A stretch of DNA of 64,000 bases, taken from Microvirga terrestris. Lineage in GTDB: Bacteria > Pseudomonadota > Alphaproteobacteria > Rhizobiales > Beijerinckiaceae. The position numbers and the translations under genes were made by a program. The stretch is from assembly GCF_015694425.1 (NCBI RefSeq), contig NZ_JADQDN010000012.1, forward strand, positions 1 to 64,000, written 5' to 3'. The notes below the pieces were generated by a model. That model worked only from the letters and a program-made list of their open reading frames with translations. It did not search any database and was not told the origin of the DNA. Below are positions 24,725 to 33,744 of the stretch, one piece after another. Positions within the stretch are counted from its first letter, which is position 1. Each line of letters opens with the position of its first letter.

Positions 24725-26611
24725 ATGCGCACCGCCATCGCCACCGTCTGCCTGAGCGGCACCCTGACTGAGAAGATCGAGGCCATCGCGGCCGCGCAGT
24801 TCAAGGGCGTGGAGATCTTCGAGAACGATCTTCTCTCCTTCAACGGCACGCCCGCCGATGCCCGGCGTCTAATCGAGGGGCTTGGGCTCGAGACGATCAC
24901 CTTCCAGCCGTTCCGCGACTTCGAGGGCATGCCCGAGCCGCAGCGCTCAAAGGTATTTGCCCGTGCCGAGCGCAAGTTCGACGTGATGCAGGAACTCGGC
25001 TGCGACCTCCTGATGGTGTGCAGCAACGTCTCACCAGATTCGCTCGGCGGAATCGAGCGGGCGGCGGCTGACTTTCACGAACTCGGCGAACGCGCCGCCA
25101 AGCGCGGCATGCGCGTGGCCTTCGAGGCGCTATCCTGGGGACGGCACATCCACGATTATCGTGATTCCTGGGAGGTCGTGCGGCGCGCGAACCATCCGGC
25201 GGTGGGTCTGGTGCTCGATTCCTTCCATGTGCTTGCGCGAGGAACGGACCTGTCGGCGATCCGATCAATCCCGTCGGACAAGATATTCCTGGTCCAAATG
25301 GCCGATGCGCCGAGGCTCGATATGGATTACCTGTCTTGGAGCCGGCATTACCGGTGTTTCCCGGGACAGGGCGACCTTCCCATCGACGATTTCATGGACG
25401 TGCTTCATGCGACGGGATTCGACGGGCTCCTGTCACTCGAGATCTTCAACGACCGCTTCCGGGCAGGCTCCACGCGAAGCGTCGCCATCGACGGTCAACG
25501 CTCCCTGATCGTCATGCTCGACGAGCTCCGCCGGCGCAAGGGTGCGGCTCCTCCCAACGTCGAAGCTCTCCCACCTAAAGCCCTTTGCTCCGGAGTCGAA
25601 TTTGTCGAATTCGCCGTGGACGAGCGGAGCGTCGTTGGATTGGAGCATATTTTGAGCGGCCTTGGCTTCCAGAAAGCAGGGCTCCATCGCTCGAAGGCCG
25701 TCACTCGTTGGCGGCAAGGTGACATCAACATCGTTGTGAATGCGGACAAAGAAGGCTTCGCCCATTCCTTCAACATCACACATGGCACCGCCATCTGTGC
25801 CCTAGCTCTGCGCGTCGACGACGCGCCAGGCACGGTCGGCCGTGCAGGCTCGCTCCTCGATCAGCCTTTTCAGCAGCCTGTAGGGCCGGGCGAGATGAAC
25901 ATACCGGCCGTCCGCGGTCTTGGCGGCAGCCTTCTGTACTTCGTCGATCAAAAATCGGGGTTAGATCGACTATGGGATGTGGATTTCGAGCCCATCGCTG
26001 CAGACGACTTTGTCGGAGCCGGACTGAAATCCGTCGACCATATCTCGCAATCGATGCATTATGAGGAGATGCTAACCTGGCTGCTATTCTACGCATCGCT
26101 TCTCGATGTCCGGAAAACGCCGGTTCAGGCGGTCATCGACCCCGGTGGTGTGGTGCAAAGTCAGGCCATCGAGACCGATGACGGCGCGCTCCGCCTGATC
26201 CTCAATTCCTCCCAAAGCCAGCGCACCCTGTCTTCGCGCTTCCTGAATGAACTCTTCGGGTCGGGCATCCAGCACATCGCGCTCGCGACCGACGACATCT
26301 TCAGCACCGTCGAGAAACTTAAAGCACGCGGCGTCGATCTCCTGCCGATTCCGGAGAACTATTACGACGATCTCGAAGTCAGGACCGATCTCTCTGTCGA
26401 GGATGTGGGGCAGTTGCGCGCCGGCAACATCTTGTATGATCGCGAGGGCGGAGCCGAGTATTATCAGGTCTATACGAAAACCCTGGAGAGCGGGTTCTTT
26501 TTTGAGATCGTGGAGCGCCGGGGTTACCAGGGCTACGGCGCTTCCAATGCTCCGATCCGTCTTGCTTCCCAAACGCGTCTAGCCGCTGAGGCGACACCTT
26601 CTGGGCTCTGA
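24725..26611 (+). CDS. quiC: 3-dehydroshikimate dehydratase fused to an HPPD-like domain (QuiC-like)
   Basis: A 628-residue two-domain protein. Residues 1-270 form an AP-endonuclease-2-type TIM barrel with the metal ligands of dehydroshikimate dehydratases: Glu134 (AFEALSWG), Asp165 (LVLDSFH), Gln191 (VQMAD) and Glu239 (SLEIFND). This half should convert 3-dehydroshikimate to protocatechuate. Residues 285-615 resemble 4-hydroxyphenylpyruvate dioxygenase, with an apparently complete iron triad His439 (VDHIS), His517 (QHIAL) and Glu594 (FFEIVER). Such fusions are known for bacterial QuiC1 proteins. It completes the route quinate/shikimate to protocatechuate. No strong ribosome-binding site is seen at ATG 24725. 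Confidence 0.9.
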   Translation: MRTAIATVCLSGTLTEKIEAIAAAQFKGVEIFENDLLSFNGTPADARRLIEGLGLETITFQPFRDFEGMPEPQRSKVFARAERKFDVMQELGCDLLMVCSNVSPDSLGGIERAAADFHELGERAAKRGMRVAFEALSWGRHIHDYRDSWEVVRRANHPAVGLVLDSFHVLARGTDLSAIRSIPSDKIFLVQMADAPRLDMDYLSWSRHYRCFPGQGDLPIDDFMDVLHATGFDGLLSLEIFNDRFRAGSTRSVAIDGQRSLIVMLDELRRRKGAAPPNVEALPPKALCSGVEFVEFAVDERSVVGLEHILSGLGFQKAGLHRSKAVTRWRQGDINIVVNADKEGFAHSFNITHGTAICALALRVDDAPGTVGRAGSLLDQPFQQPVGPGEMNIPAVRGLGGSLLYFVDQKSGLDRLWDVDFEPIAADDFVGAGLKSVDHISQSMHYEEMLTWLLFYASLLDVRKTPVQAVIDPGGVVQSQAIETDDGALRLILNSSQSQRTLSSRFLNELFGSGIQHIALATDDIFSTVEKLKARGVDLLPIPENYYDDLEVRTDLSVEDVGQLRAGNILYDREGGAEYYQVYTKTLESGFFFEIVERRGYQGYGASNAPIRLASQTRLAAEATPSGL

Positions 26612-26652
26612 TAAACGACAAGCCGATGGTGTATGGATTGGTCAGGAGATTG

Positions 26653-27492
26653 TTATGATCTCAATCCGTAAAATCTTTGAGCATTGCCTCCAAAAACAGC
26701 GCTTTTCTGCTCAGGAGGCAGATGAGCAGTTAGTTCCTGTGCCCACTGCCACCACTGGATGTAGCTGCTGCGCAAGGTGCAAACAGGCCAATCACTGCCG
26801 AACATGAGCCGTTCTGGTCCGAACAGATCCAGAAGTGTTTGGGATACCGGCTCAAGCGCAGCCTTTGACGTTTGCCCTCGGCACTCAGTCACAAGGCCCG
26901 AGAACTTGCAGTTTACATGAGGAATATCAGCCAACTGGGCCAGATTCTTGTGCCAGGACTCCAAGGGCTCACCAATCGGCGGTTTGGCAGCATGATCAAT
27001 GACAACCTTCAGGTCCGGATAACGCTCGATCAGCAGCAGGAGATTGGGCAGATGCTGTGGAAGAGCAAGCGCGTCGAAGCATAAACCGAGATCGACGACC
27101 GCTCTGTAGACCGGAGCTAACTCGGGCTTCAACATCCAGCCATCGTCGGGAATGTCCTGCAGCATGGGGCGAATCCCGCGAAACAGCTGGTTGAAGGCCA
27201 AACGTTCCAGTTGGTTGACGGCATCAGGTACCAGCATGTCGATCCACCCGACAACGCCCCTGATCTTGGGCTCATTCTCCGCGACCGATAGAAGAAAGCG
27301 GGTTTCTTCAAGGGTGGGTGCAGCCTGAACCAGCATCGCGTAATCGATCTCCGCTTGTTCCCAGGACGCTCGGACATCCTCAACAGTGAAGTCGCGATAG
27401 ATGGTGGGAAGGTTGGGTGTGAGCCAGCCGTAGTCCCCGCGTGACAGCTGCCAGACATGCATGTGGGAGTCGATGCGCAGGGTATGGCTCAT
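26653..27492 (-). CDS. Amidohydrolase-2 family lactonase, L-fuconolactonase-like
   Basis: A 279-residue COG3618-type metal-dependent hydrolase. Metal ligands are visible as His10 and His12 (DSHMHVW), a mid-protein VIDHAAKPP and the late FGSDWPVC. Close relatives open sugar 1,5- or 1,4-lactones such as L-fucono-lactone. It is the last gene after the sugar ABC transporter on the minus strand, opposite an aldose dehydrogenase and a fucose-mutarotase-like gene. That context fits lactone hydrolysis in non-phosphorylative L-fucose (or related 6-deoxy sugar) breakdown. Confidence 0.8.
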   Translation of the reverse strand: MSHTLRIDSHMHVWQLSRGDYGWLTPNLPTIYRDFTVEDVRASWEQAEIDYAMLVQAAPTLEETRFLLSVAENEPKIRGVVGWIDMLVPDAVNQLERLAFNQLFRGIRPMLQDIPDDGWMLKPELAPVYRAVVDLGLCFDALALPQHLPNLLLLIERYPDLKVVIDHAAKPPIGEPLESWHKNLAQLADIPHVNCKFSGLVTECRGQTSKAALEPVSQTLLDLFGPERLMFGSDWPVCTLRSSYIQWWQWAQELTAHLPPEQKSAVFGGNAQRFYGLRS

Positions 27493-27568
27493 CTTTTACC
27501 TACGATTGGCGGCAGGCTACCGAACAAGAGAGCGGGAGAGGGGAAAGCCCTCTCCCGGTAGGGGAACC

Positions 27569-28510
27569 TCAGTCATAGAGAACGGAAGCAATCTTCGGAT
27601 CGCTCATGTTCGACTTATCGTAATAGTAAAAGCCGGTGTCGATGACCTTCTCGAGTTTCTCGCCCTTGAGAGCCTTCACGGCCGCTTCGACGGTCTTGTA
27701 GCCGATGCCGACCGGATTCTGGGTGATGGCCCCCGCCATGAAACCATCCTGGATCGCCTGCTTCTGCTGCTTCCCGGAATCGTACCCGATGATGACGATC
27801 TTGCGGTTCATCTCCCTGGCACCGTTGACCACGCCAATGGCCGACCCTTCGTTGGCGCCGAAGATTCCTTTAAGACGAGGGTTCGCTTGGAGGATGGACT
27901 TTGTGATCTCCGTCGATTTGAGGTGATCGCCGGAGCCATACTGGACGCTCACGATCTTGATCTTTTGGTACTTTTCTTTGACCCGGTTCACAAAGCCGTC
28001 GCGCCGGTCGATACCCGTGCGGCTGGTCTGGTCATGCACCACGAGGGCGATATCGCCTTCTCCGCCGATCAGCTCCGCCATCTTGTCTGCTGCCAGAGCC
28101 GCAGCCGCAAGATTGTTCGTCGTGGCTGTCGTTACCGGAATGTCGCTGTCGACCCCGGAGTCGAAGGCCACAACCGGGATCTTGGCGGCCTGAGCCTTGC
28201 GCAGGAGGGGGATGGCCGCTTGGCTGTCCAGTGCCGCGAAGCCGATCGCTTTCGGGTTCTTAGCAAGCGCGGCCGACAGCATGTCGATCTGTTTGTCGAC
28301 CATGGTCTCGCTGTCAGGGCCTTCGAACGTGATACGCACATTATACTCTTTGGCAGCCTGCTCGGCTCCAGCTTTTACCGCCTGCCAGAACTGATGCTGA
28401 AAGCCCTTCGAGATGAGAGGGATATAGATTTCCTGGGCCGCTAAAGGGCCCGAAAAGCCGATGAGCACTCCGATGCCGATGGCACCGATCAGGTTGCGTC
28501 TGCTCCACAT
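27569..28510 (-). CDS. Sugar ABC transporter substrate-binding protein, RbsB class
   Basis: A 313-residue periplasmic binding protein of the ribose/LacI-like type. The signal peptide covers residues 1-25 (ending PLAAQ). Characteristic segments are AALDSQAAIPLLRKAQAAKIPVV, VVAFDSGVD and GIFGANEGSAIGVV. The strongly related permease and ATPase genes lie upstream on the same strand. Its sugar is unknown; the adjacent lactonase, aldose dehydrogenase and mutarotase suggest L-fucose or a close analogue. Confidence 0.88.
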   Translation of the reverse strand: MWSRRNLIGAIGIGVLIGFSGPLAAQEIYIPLISKGFQHQFWQAVKAGAEQAAKEYNVRITFEGPDSETMVDKQIDMLSAALAKNPKAIGFAALDSQAAIPLLRKAQAAKIPVVAFDSGVDSDIPVTTATTNNLAAAALAADKMAELIGGEGDIALVVHDQTSRTGIDRRDGFVNRVKEKYQKIKIVSVQYGSGDHLKSTEITKSILQANPRLKGIFGANEGSAIGVVNGAREMNRKIVIIGYDSGKQQKQAIQDGFMAGAITQNPVGIGYKTVEAAVKALKGEKLEKVIDTGFYYYDKSNMSDPKIASVLYD

Positions 28511-28631
28511 CTGTTCCTCCTGGATATCGTTCGTTGTCGGCCCCGATGACCCGGGGTTTGGGGATGTACTGGATGAGTGGGCTGCTGTTGCGGTTTAGTC
28601 TGCTCCTTTATGATGACGAGAGGTGAGGGGC

Positions 28632-29636
28632 TTAGCTCTTGCGGCGCAAGATGTCGGCATAGACGGCGAGAATGATAATGATCCCCGTCACGACCGTCTG
28701 CCATTCCTGGGCGACAGAGAGGATTCGCAAGCCGTTCGTGAGCACGCTGATGATCAGAGCGCCGATGATCGTACCGAGAATGGTGCCGCGACCGCCACTC
28801 AGCGATGTGCCGCCGATGACCACGGCCGCAATGGCATCAAGCTCATATCCTTGGCCAAGGGCAGGCTGAGCGGAGTTGAGCCGGGAGGCGATGACGAGAC
28901 CGGCAATGCCGCAAATCCCACCCGAGACGGTATAGACGATAATCTTCCAGAAGTCCGTGTTCACGCCCGAGAGGCGCACCGCCTCCTCGTTCGAGCCGAG
29001 GGCGAAGGTATAACGGCCGAAAGCCGTGCGCGTAAGAACGAGGCTGGACACGATGGCAACGACAAACAGGATCAGGACGCCATTCGGGATCGGCAGGAAG
29101 GGCAGGACGGCTCCGATCAAAGATTCCTGGGAGATCATTGAAAAGTTCGGCGTATCGTTGAAATAGATCGGCCTGGTTCCCGAAATCACAAGGGCCAGAC
29201 CCTTCAGCAGCATCATCATGCCAAGGGTTGCGATGAACGGTGGTATCTTCATCTTAGCAATGAGGGTGCCGGAGATCGATCCGCAGATGGCGCCAGCCGC
29301 AATGGCGGCCACGATGCCCACGGGCATGGGCAGACCCCAGTAGGTCAGGAATACGCCTACAATGACGGCACAGAACGTCATTAAGGTGCCGACGGATAGG
29401 TCGATCCCACCCGTGATGATGACGAAGGTCGCGGCGACCGCGAGAACGCCATTCACGGCCGTCGCCTGCAGGATGCCGATGAGGTTATCGCTCTGCAGGA
29501 AGTTTTCCGACGCGATGCTGAAGACGGCCATCAGGGCAATCAGGCTGGCGAAGGCCAGGATCTTCTGCCAAGCCCCCTGGCTCAGCACGGTGGACCTGGC
29601 GATTGCCCGGCTATCTTTCTCTACGATGGTCGTCAC
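28632..29636 (-). CDS. Sugar ABC transporter permease, RbsC class
   Basis: A 334-residue inner-membrane permease of the BPD_transp_2 family with about ten hydrophobic segments. Conserved stretches include [11 protein letters not shown] and the family loop [15 protein letters not shown]. It begins with GTG, overlapping the stop of the ATPase gene as GTGA. A single permease gene implies a homodimeric channel, as in the ribose system. Confidence 0.9.
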   Translation of the reverse strand: MTTIVEKDSRAIARSTVLSQGAWQKILAFASLIALMAVFSIASENFLQSDNLIGILQATAVNGVLAVAATFVIITGGIDLSVGTLMTFCAVIVGVFLTYWGLPMPVGIVAAIAAGAICGSISGTLIAKMKIPPFIATLGMMMLLKGLALVISGTRPIYFNDTPNFSMISQESLIGAVLPFLPIPNGVLILFVVAIVSSLVLTRTAFGRYTFALGSNEEAVRLSGVNTDFWKIIVYTVSGGICGIAGLVIASRLNSAQPALGQGYELDAIAAVVIGGTSLSGGRGTILGTIIGALIISVLTNGLRILSVAQEWQTVVTGIIIILAVYADILRRKS

Positions 29637-31177
29637 GTGGTTGATCCCCCAATCGCCGCGTTTGAACTGTCCGCCATCAGGCTATGCCGCCGTGTTGCCA
29701 AGCGCATGATGTCTTCTTGGGTCGCCCCGTCGGCTGGGAGCTCACCTGTGAGCCGCCCCTCGCACATCACGGCGATCCGGTGACTCATGCGCAGAATCTC
29801 TGGCAGTTCGGATGAGATCATCACGATGGCGCGGCCCTGAGTGGCAAGGGTGTTCAGGAGCTTGTAGATCTCGTTCTTGGCGCCGACATCGATGCCGCGG
29901 GTCGGCTCGTCGAAGAACAGGATTTCGCAGTCTCGTGCCAGCCATTTCGCAATCACGATCTTCTGCTGATTGCCGCCTGAAAGGAATCGTACCTCCTGAG
30001 CATCTGAAGGCGTCTTGATCCGCAGCTGCTTGATATAGGAGCGGGCCGCCTCGCGGATCGCCCGCGCCCTGAGGACCATGTTCAGAGAAAGAAACTTTCT
30101 CAGGCACGGCATGACGATGTTCGCCGCCACATCCATGCCGGTCGCCAGTCCGTAGCGCTTGCGGTCTTCCGAAAGATAGCCGATGCCGAGCCGGACGGCA
30201 TCCTGCGGCGAGCGGATCGTCACCGGCTGGCCTCTGACGATGATGTCCCCGCCATCGAGCGGATCGGCTCCGAAGATGGCCCGCGCCACCTCCGTACGAC
30301 CGGCTCCCATCAGGCCTGCAAATCCGAGGATCTCACCCTTCCGCAGTTTGAAGCTGACATCCTGAATGGCGTTGCTTCGGCGGAGATTGCGGACCTCCAG
30401 CACCACATCGTGGCTCGACAGGTCCGGAACATCCGTCTTGGTCTCGGTGAGGCTGCGCCCGACCATCATCGAGATGATGGCATCGACGCTGGTCGACTCG
30501 GTTGGGACGGTGTCGACATATTCACCATCGCGCATGACGGTAACCCGATCCGAAATTTCCTTCAGCTCATCCATCTTGTGGGAAATATAGACAATGCCGA
30601 CGCCCTCAGCTTTGAGCTGGCGGATGATGCCGAAAAGCTCCGCGATTTCAGCCTTGTTCAGAGCAGCCGTGGGCTCATCCATGATCAAGACCCTCGACTT
30701 GAACGACAGAGCCTTGGCGATTTCTACCATCTGCTGCATGGCAACTGTGAGTTCGCCGACCTCCGCGCGAGGATCGAGGGTGAGATTCATGCGCGAGAAG
30801 ATATCGGCAGCCGCCCGGTTCAAAGCTCCTTCGTCAAGGAGAAGTCCCATGGCTCGCTTGGGTTCGCGGCCGATGAAGATGTTCTGTGCGGCGGTGAGTT
30901 CATTCATCAGGTTCAACTCCTGATGGATGATGCTGATTCCAAGGTCCTTCGCGGCTCGCGGCGATCGAATATCGGCGGGCCTACCTTCAATGAGAATGTC
31001 GCCTGAGTCTTTCTGATAAATGCCGGCGAGCACCTTCATCAAGGTCGACTTGCCCGCACCGTTCTCTCCCATGAGGGCATGGACCTCGCCTGGAAACAGT
31101 TCGAAACGAGCCTTCTTGAGAGCCTTCACACCGGGAAATGACTTGTCGAGGTCCCTGATCGTGACAAGCGGTGTCAT
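29633..31177 (-). CDS. Sugar ABC transporter ATP-binding protein, RbsA class
   Basis: A 514-residue protein with two ABC domains in tandem, the usual RbsA/XylG length. The first has Walker [10 protein letters not shown] and Walker [11 protein letters not shown]. The second has a degenerate Walker A ([10 protein letters not shown]) as is normal for the class, a good LSGGNQQK signature and [10 protein letters not shown]. The start at 31177 begins the conserved [17 protein letters not shown]; the longer upstream frame contains no family sequence. It is the first gene of the minus-strand uptake operon. Confidence 0.92.
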   Translation of the reverse strand: MTPLVTIRDLDKSFPGVKALKKARFELFPGEVHALMGENGAGKSTLMKVLAGIYQKDSGDILIEGRPADIRSPRAAKDLGISIIHQELNLMNELTAAQNIFIGREPKRAMGLLLDEGALNRAAADIFSRMNLTLDPRAEVGELTVAMQQMVEIAKALSFKSRVLIMDEPTAALNKAEIAELFGIIRQLKAEGVGIVYISHKMDELKEISDRVTVMRDGEYVDTVPTESTSVDAIISMMVGRSLTETKTDVPDLSSHDVVLEVRNLRRSNAIQDVSFKLRKGEILGFAGLMGAGRTEVARAIFGADPLDGGDIIVRGQPVTIRSPQDAVRLGIGYLSEDRKRYGLATGMDVAANIVMPCLRKFLSLNMVLRARAIREAARSYIKQLRIKTPSDAQEVRFLSGGNQQKIVIAKWLARDCEILFFDEPTRGIDVGAKNEIYKLLNTLATQGRAIVMISSELPEILRMSHRIAVMCEGRLTGELPADGATQEDIMRLATRRHSLMADSSNAAIGGSTT

Positions 31178-31637
31178 GAGCAAAGCACCAGTGAAGCTGA
31201 GGCAACATGAAAAGAGGGAGTGCTTGCATGCCTTAATGCGTCCGTGCGCAGCCATGCAACGACGATTGGGCAGTCCAAAATCGTTGCGGAGGCCAACAGG
31301 ACTCTGTCCTGCTCCTGCATCTGCTCCTCCCGACCGCCCCTGTGACGACCCGCACCCATGGGGCCGTTCTGCGGGGCTCCTTTGGGTTTCGGTTCGGATC
31401 AAAAGCTCAAGAAGCTTTTCTTGCGAGGATGATATTCATTAAGAGTACGGGCAAGCAACTAAAATGTTAGTGGAAGAGGTGGGGCACGCGAAGCTATTGC
31501 AACAGAGTCCTACTTCCTCCCAAATGGTGCTCCTGCGGTCTCGTGGCTTGCCTGCTCGGAGACTGCACCATAGGCTTGAACCTATTCCTCGCCGGAGTCG
31601 TATCGAAGCTCTCGGGAGAGCTGAACGGAGTGATCAG
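31178..31637. other. Divergent intergenic region (460 bp) between the sugar operons
   Basis: No gene is supported here. The region must hold the divergent promoters for the transporter operon (minus) and the dehydrogenase/mutarotase operon (plus). AAAAGCT (31401-31407) and AGCTTTT (31413-31419) form a 7-bp hairpin or operator-like palindrome with a 5-nt loop. No regulator gene is adjacent, so control probably comes from elsewhere. Confidence 0.4.
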
Positions 31638-32615
31638 ATGCCCATAGAGCCGATTCAGAAGACCCCGCTCGGACGCACGGGTCTCTCGGTATCAAGGATC
31701 TGCTTCGGCACCTCGTCTTTGGGGGACATGCCTGGAACCTACGGTTATGACGTCAGCGAAGACCGAGCCCGAGAGACCGTGCGGGCCATCTTCTCGGGCC
31801 CGGTCAACTTTCTCGATACGTCCCGCATCTATGGTTTCGGTCGCAGCGAAGAACGGATTGGCGATGTCATTCGCGAGCGCGGGGGATTGCCGGAAGGATT
31901 TGTCCTTTCGACCAAGCTGGATCGCGACCCGGAAACGAACCGGTTCGATGGCTCCCAGGCGCGGCGATCTTTGGAGGAGAGCCTCAGGGCGCTGGGCCTC
32001 GACCGCATCGATCTCCTCCACCTTCATGATCCGGAACACGCGGACTCTCTGGAAACTACTACCGGCGCCCGGGGTGCACTCCCGGAACTGTTCAGGATGA
32101 AAGAGGAAGGCTTGGTTAAAGCGGTTGGCCTAGCCGCAGGTGCAGTGAACGTCATGATGCCGCTCCTGCGCGACTGGGACTTCGACGCGATAATCACGCA
32201 CAACCGCTTCACTTTGGCCAACCGCAATGCGGATGCCATGATCAGCTTCGCGCATTCGAAAGGAATTTCCGTTCTCAACGCAGCACCCTACGCGGGAGGC
32301 GTCCTCGCGAAGGGTTCCGAGTCCTATCCGAGGTATGTTTACCAGGAGGCCTCGGAAGATGTGCTGGATCCGATCCGGCGCATCGAGGCTATCTGCGCCA
32401 AGCATGGTGTCCCGCCCGGGGCAGTTGCCCTGCAATTCTCGATGCGGGACGAACGGATCACCTCAACGATCTGCGGCGTCAGCAAACCCGAACGGGTTGC
32501 CCAAACAATCGAGTGGGCAACTTGTCATATTCCGCAAGCCGTTTGGGACGAACTGGCCTCTCTCTCTTATTCGACCGACGACCCGGAGGCGAGTCGCCAT
32601 TACAATCCAGGATAA
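31638..32615 (+). CDS. Aldo/keto reductase, D-threo-aldose/L-fucose dehydrogenase-like
   Basis: A 325-residue NAD(P)-dependent aldo/keto reductase. The catalytic set is visible as Asp60 and Tyr65 (FLDTSRIYG) and Lys93 (LSTKLD); a His lies in DLLHLHDPEH. The opening KTPLGRTGLSVSRICFGTSSLG matches the group that includes D-threo-aldose 1-dehydrogenase, which oxidises L-fucose to its lactone. The start at 31638 has a GGAG site; upstream in-frame sequence is not family-like. It is followed after 6 bp by a FucU-type mutarotase. Confidence 0.85.
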   Translation: MPIEPIQKTPLGRTGLSVSRICFGTSSLGDMPGTYGYDVSEDRARETVRAIFSGPVNFLDTSRIYGFGRSEERIGDVIRERGGLPEGFVLSTKLDRDPETNRFDGSQARRSLEESLRALGLDRIDLLHLHDPEHADSLETTTGARGALPELFRMKEEGLVKAVGLAAGAVNVMMPLLRDWDFDAIITHNRFTLANRNADAMISFAHSKGISVLNAAPYAGGVLAKGSESYPRYVYQEASEDVLDPIRRIEAICAKHGVPPGAVALQFSMRDERITSTICGVSKPERVAQTIEWATCHIPQAVWDELASLSYSTDDPEASRHYNPG

Positions 32616-32621
32616 TCCGCC

Positions 32622-33056
32622 ATGCTCAAAAACATCGATCCTCTCCTGTCTCCGGATCTGCTGATGGTGCTGCGCTCGATGGGGCATGGCGACGACATCG
32701 CCATTGTCGACGCCAACTTCCCGGCGGCCGCCATGGCTCGACGTCTCGTTCGGCTCGACGGGCTGACGGCGACAGACGTCACCAATGCGATTCTGTCGGT
32801 GATGCCTCTCGACGATTTCGTACTGGAGGCGGCCTGGCGCATGGAAGTGGTGGGCGATACTCAGGCGGAACAGCCGATCTTCGATGAGTTCCGCGCCATC
32901 ATTGCACGTCATGAAGGCTCAAACTTTCGTCTCGCCAGTCTTGAGCGCTTCGCCTTTTATGAGCAGGCCAAATCTGCCTATGCGATCGTTTCAACGGGCG
33001 AAAGAAGGCTCTATGGCAATATCATCTTGAAGAAAGGTGTTGTCCGCGATCGATGA
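32622..33056 (+). CDS. fucU: RbsD/FucU-family sugar mutarotase
   Basis: A 144-residue cytoplasmic protein of the RbsD/FucU fold that interconverts sugar anomers. The catalytic His22 lies in SMGHGDDIAIVDANFPA, and the C-terminal ERRLYGNIILKKG matches the FucU strand that carries the substrate-binding Tyr. FucU length is about 140 residues. Directly after the aldose dehydrogenase, it would supply the anomer that enzyme prefers. FucU rather than RbsD is favoured by length and by the neighbouring genes. Confidence 0.88.
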   Translation: MLKNIDPLLSPDLLMVLRSMGHGDDIAIVDANFPAAAMARRLVRLDGLTATDVTNAILSVMPLDDFVLEAAWRMEVVGDTQAEQPIFDEFRAIIARHEGSNFRLASLERFAFYEQAKSAYAIVSTGERRLYGNIILKKGVVRDR

Positions 33057-33102
33057 TTTTGGCTGGATCTCCCAGAAAGCTCATAAGCAGGTGAAGGCGA
33101 CA

Positions 33103-33618
33103 TCAGCTTATCTTCTCGAATTCGGCTGTGGCGATCTGCCGGACTGCTCTGTCGGCATAAAGCTGAAGCTCTGCCTTGTCGCCTCGCGAGAAGGAGCGGG
33201 GTTTCGTATCGATCAGGCACAAGGCGCCCAGCCTGATGTTCTTCAGGAATATCAAAGGAGCCCCAGCGTAAAACCGGATGAAGGGCGCTCCCGTCACGAA
33301 GGGGTTGTCCTTGACACGGTCGTCCGCCACGGCGTCCTCGATGACGAAGACCTCATCGCTCAAGATCGTATAGTTGCAGAAGGCCACGTCCCGAGACGTT
33401 TCGCCAGGTTCCAGGCCCTGCGCCGCCTTGATGCGCTGCCGGGCTCTGTCCAGTAGGGTCAGCGTGCAAATAGGGACCTCGAAGTGCCGTCGGGCCTCCT
33501 CGCAGATCAGGTCAAGCGTCGGATCCGCTGTGGCATCGAGAGCGCCTGTCTCAAGAAGAGTTTTTAGGCGTTCCTCCTCATGAGGACCTGTAGGGAAGGA
33601 CATTGTTATGGGTACCAA
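33103..33618 (-). CDS. GAF-domain protein
   Basis: A 171-residue soluble protein that is almost entirely one GAF domain (about 20-165). Diagnostic stretches are LICEEARRHFEVPICTLTLL, FCNYTILSDEVFVIEDA and FIRFYAGAPL with LGALCLID. Free-standing GAF proteins of this kind often bind small ligands or act as input for signalling proteins. A TTG start at 33618 is favoured because AGGA lies about 8 nt before it; ATG 33603 has no clear site. It stands next to a GH10 gene on the same strand and near the partner-switching module, so it could be a sensory input; this is speculative. Confidence 0.75.
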   Translation of the reverse strand: MVPITMSFPTGPHEEERLKTLLETGALDATADPTLDLICEEARRHFEVPICTLTLLDRARQRIKAAQGLEPGETSRDVAFCNYTILSDEVFVIEDAVADDRVKDNPFVTGAPFIRFYAGAPLIFLKNIRLGALCLIDTKPRSFSRGDKAELQLYADRAVRQIATAEFEKIS

Positions 33619-33744
33619 GCGCTTCTTTCCTGAAGCGAAATCGAGTGATGGGTTACTGAAGGTGAGGAAACCGTTGGTTCAGTCAGTGTTGAAGCCGCTT
33701 CATGGTGGACGAAAATTGCCAGCGTTTACAGTAGCCCATTCGTG

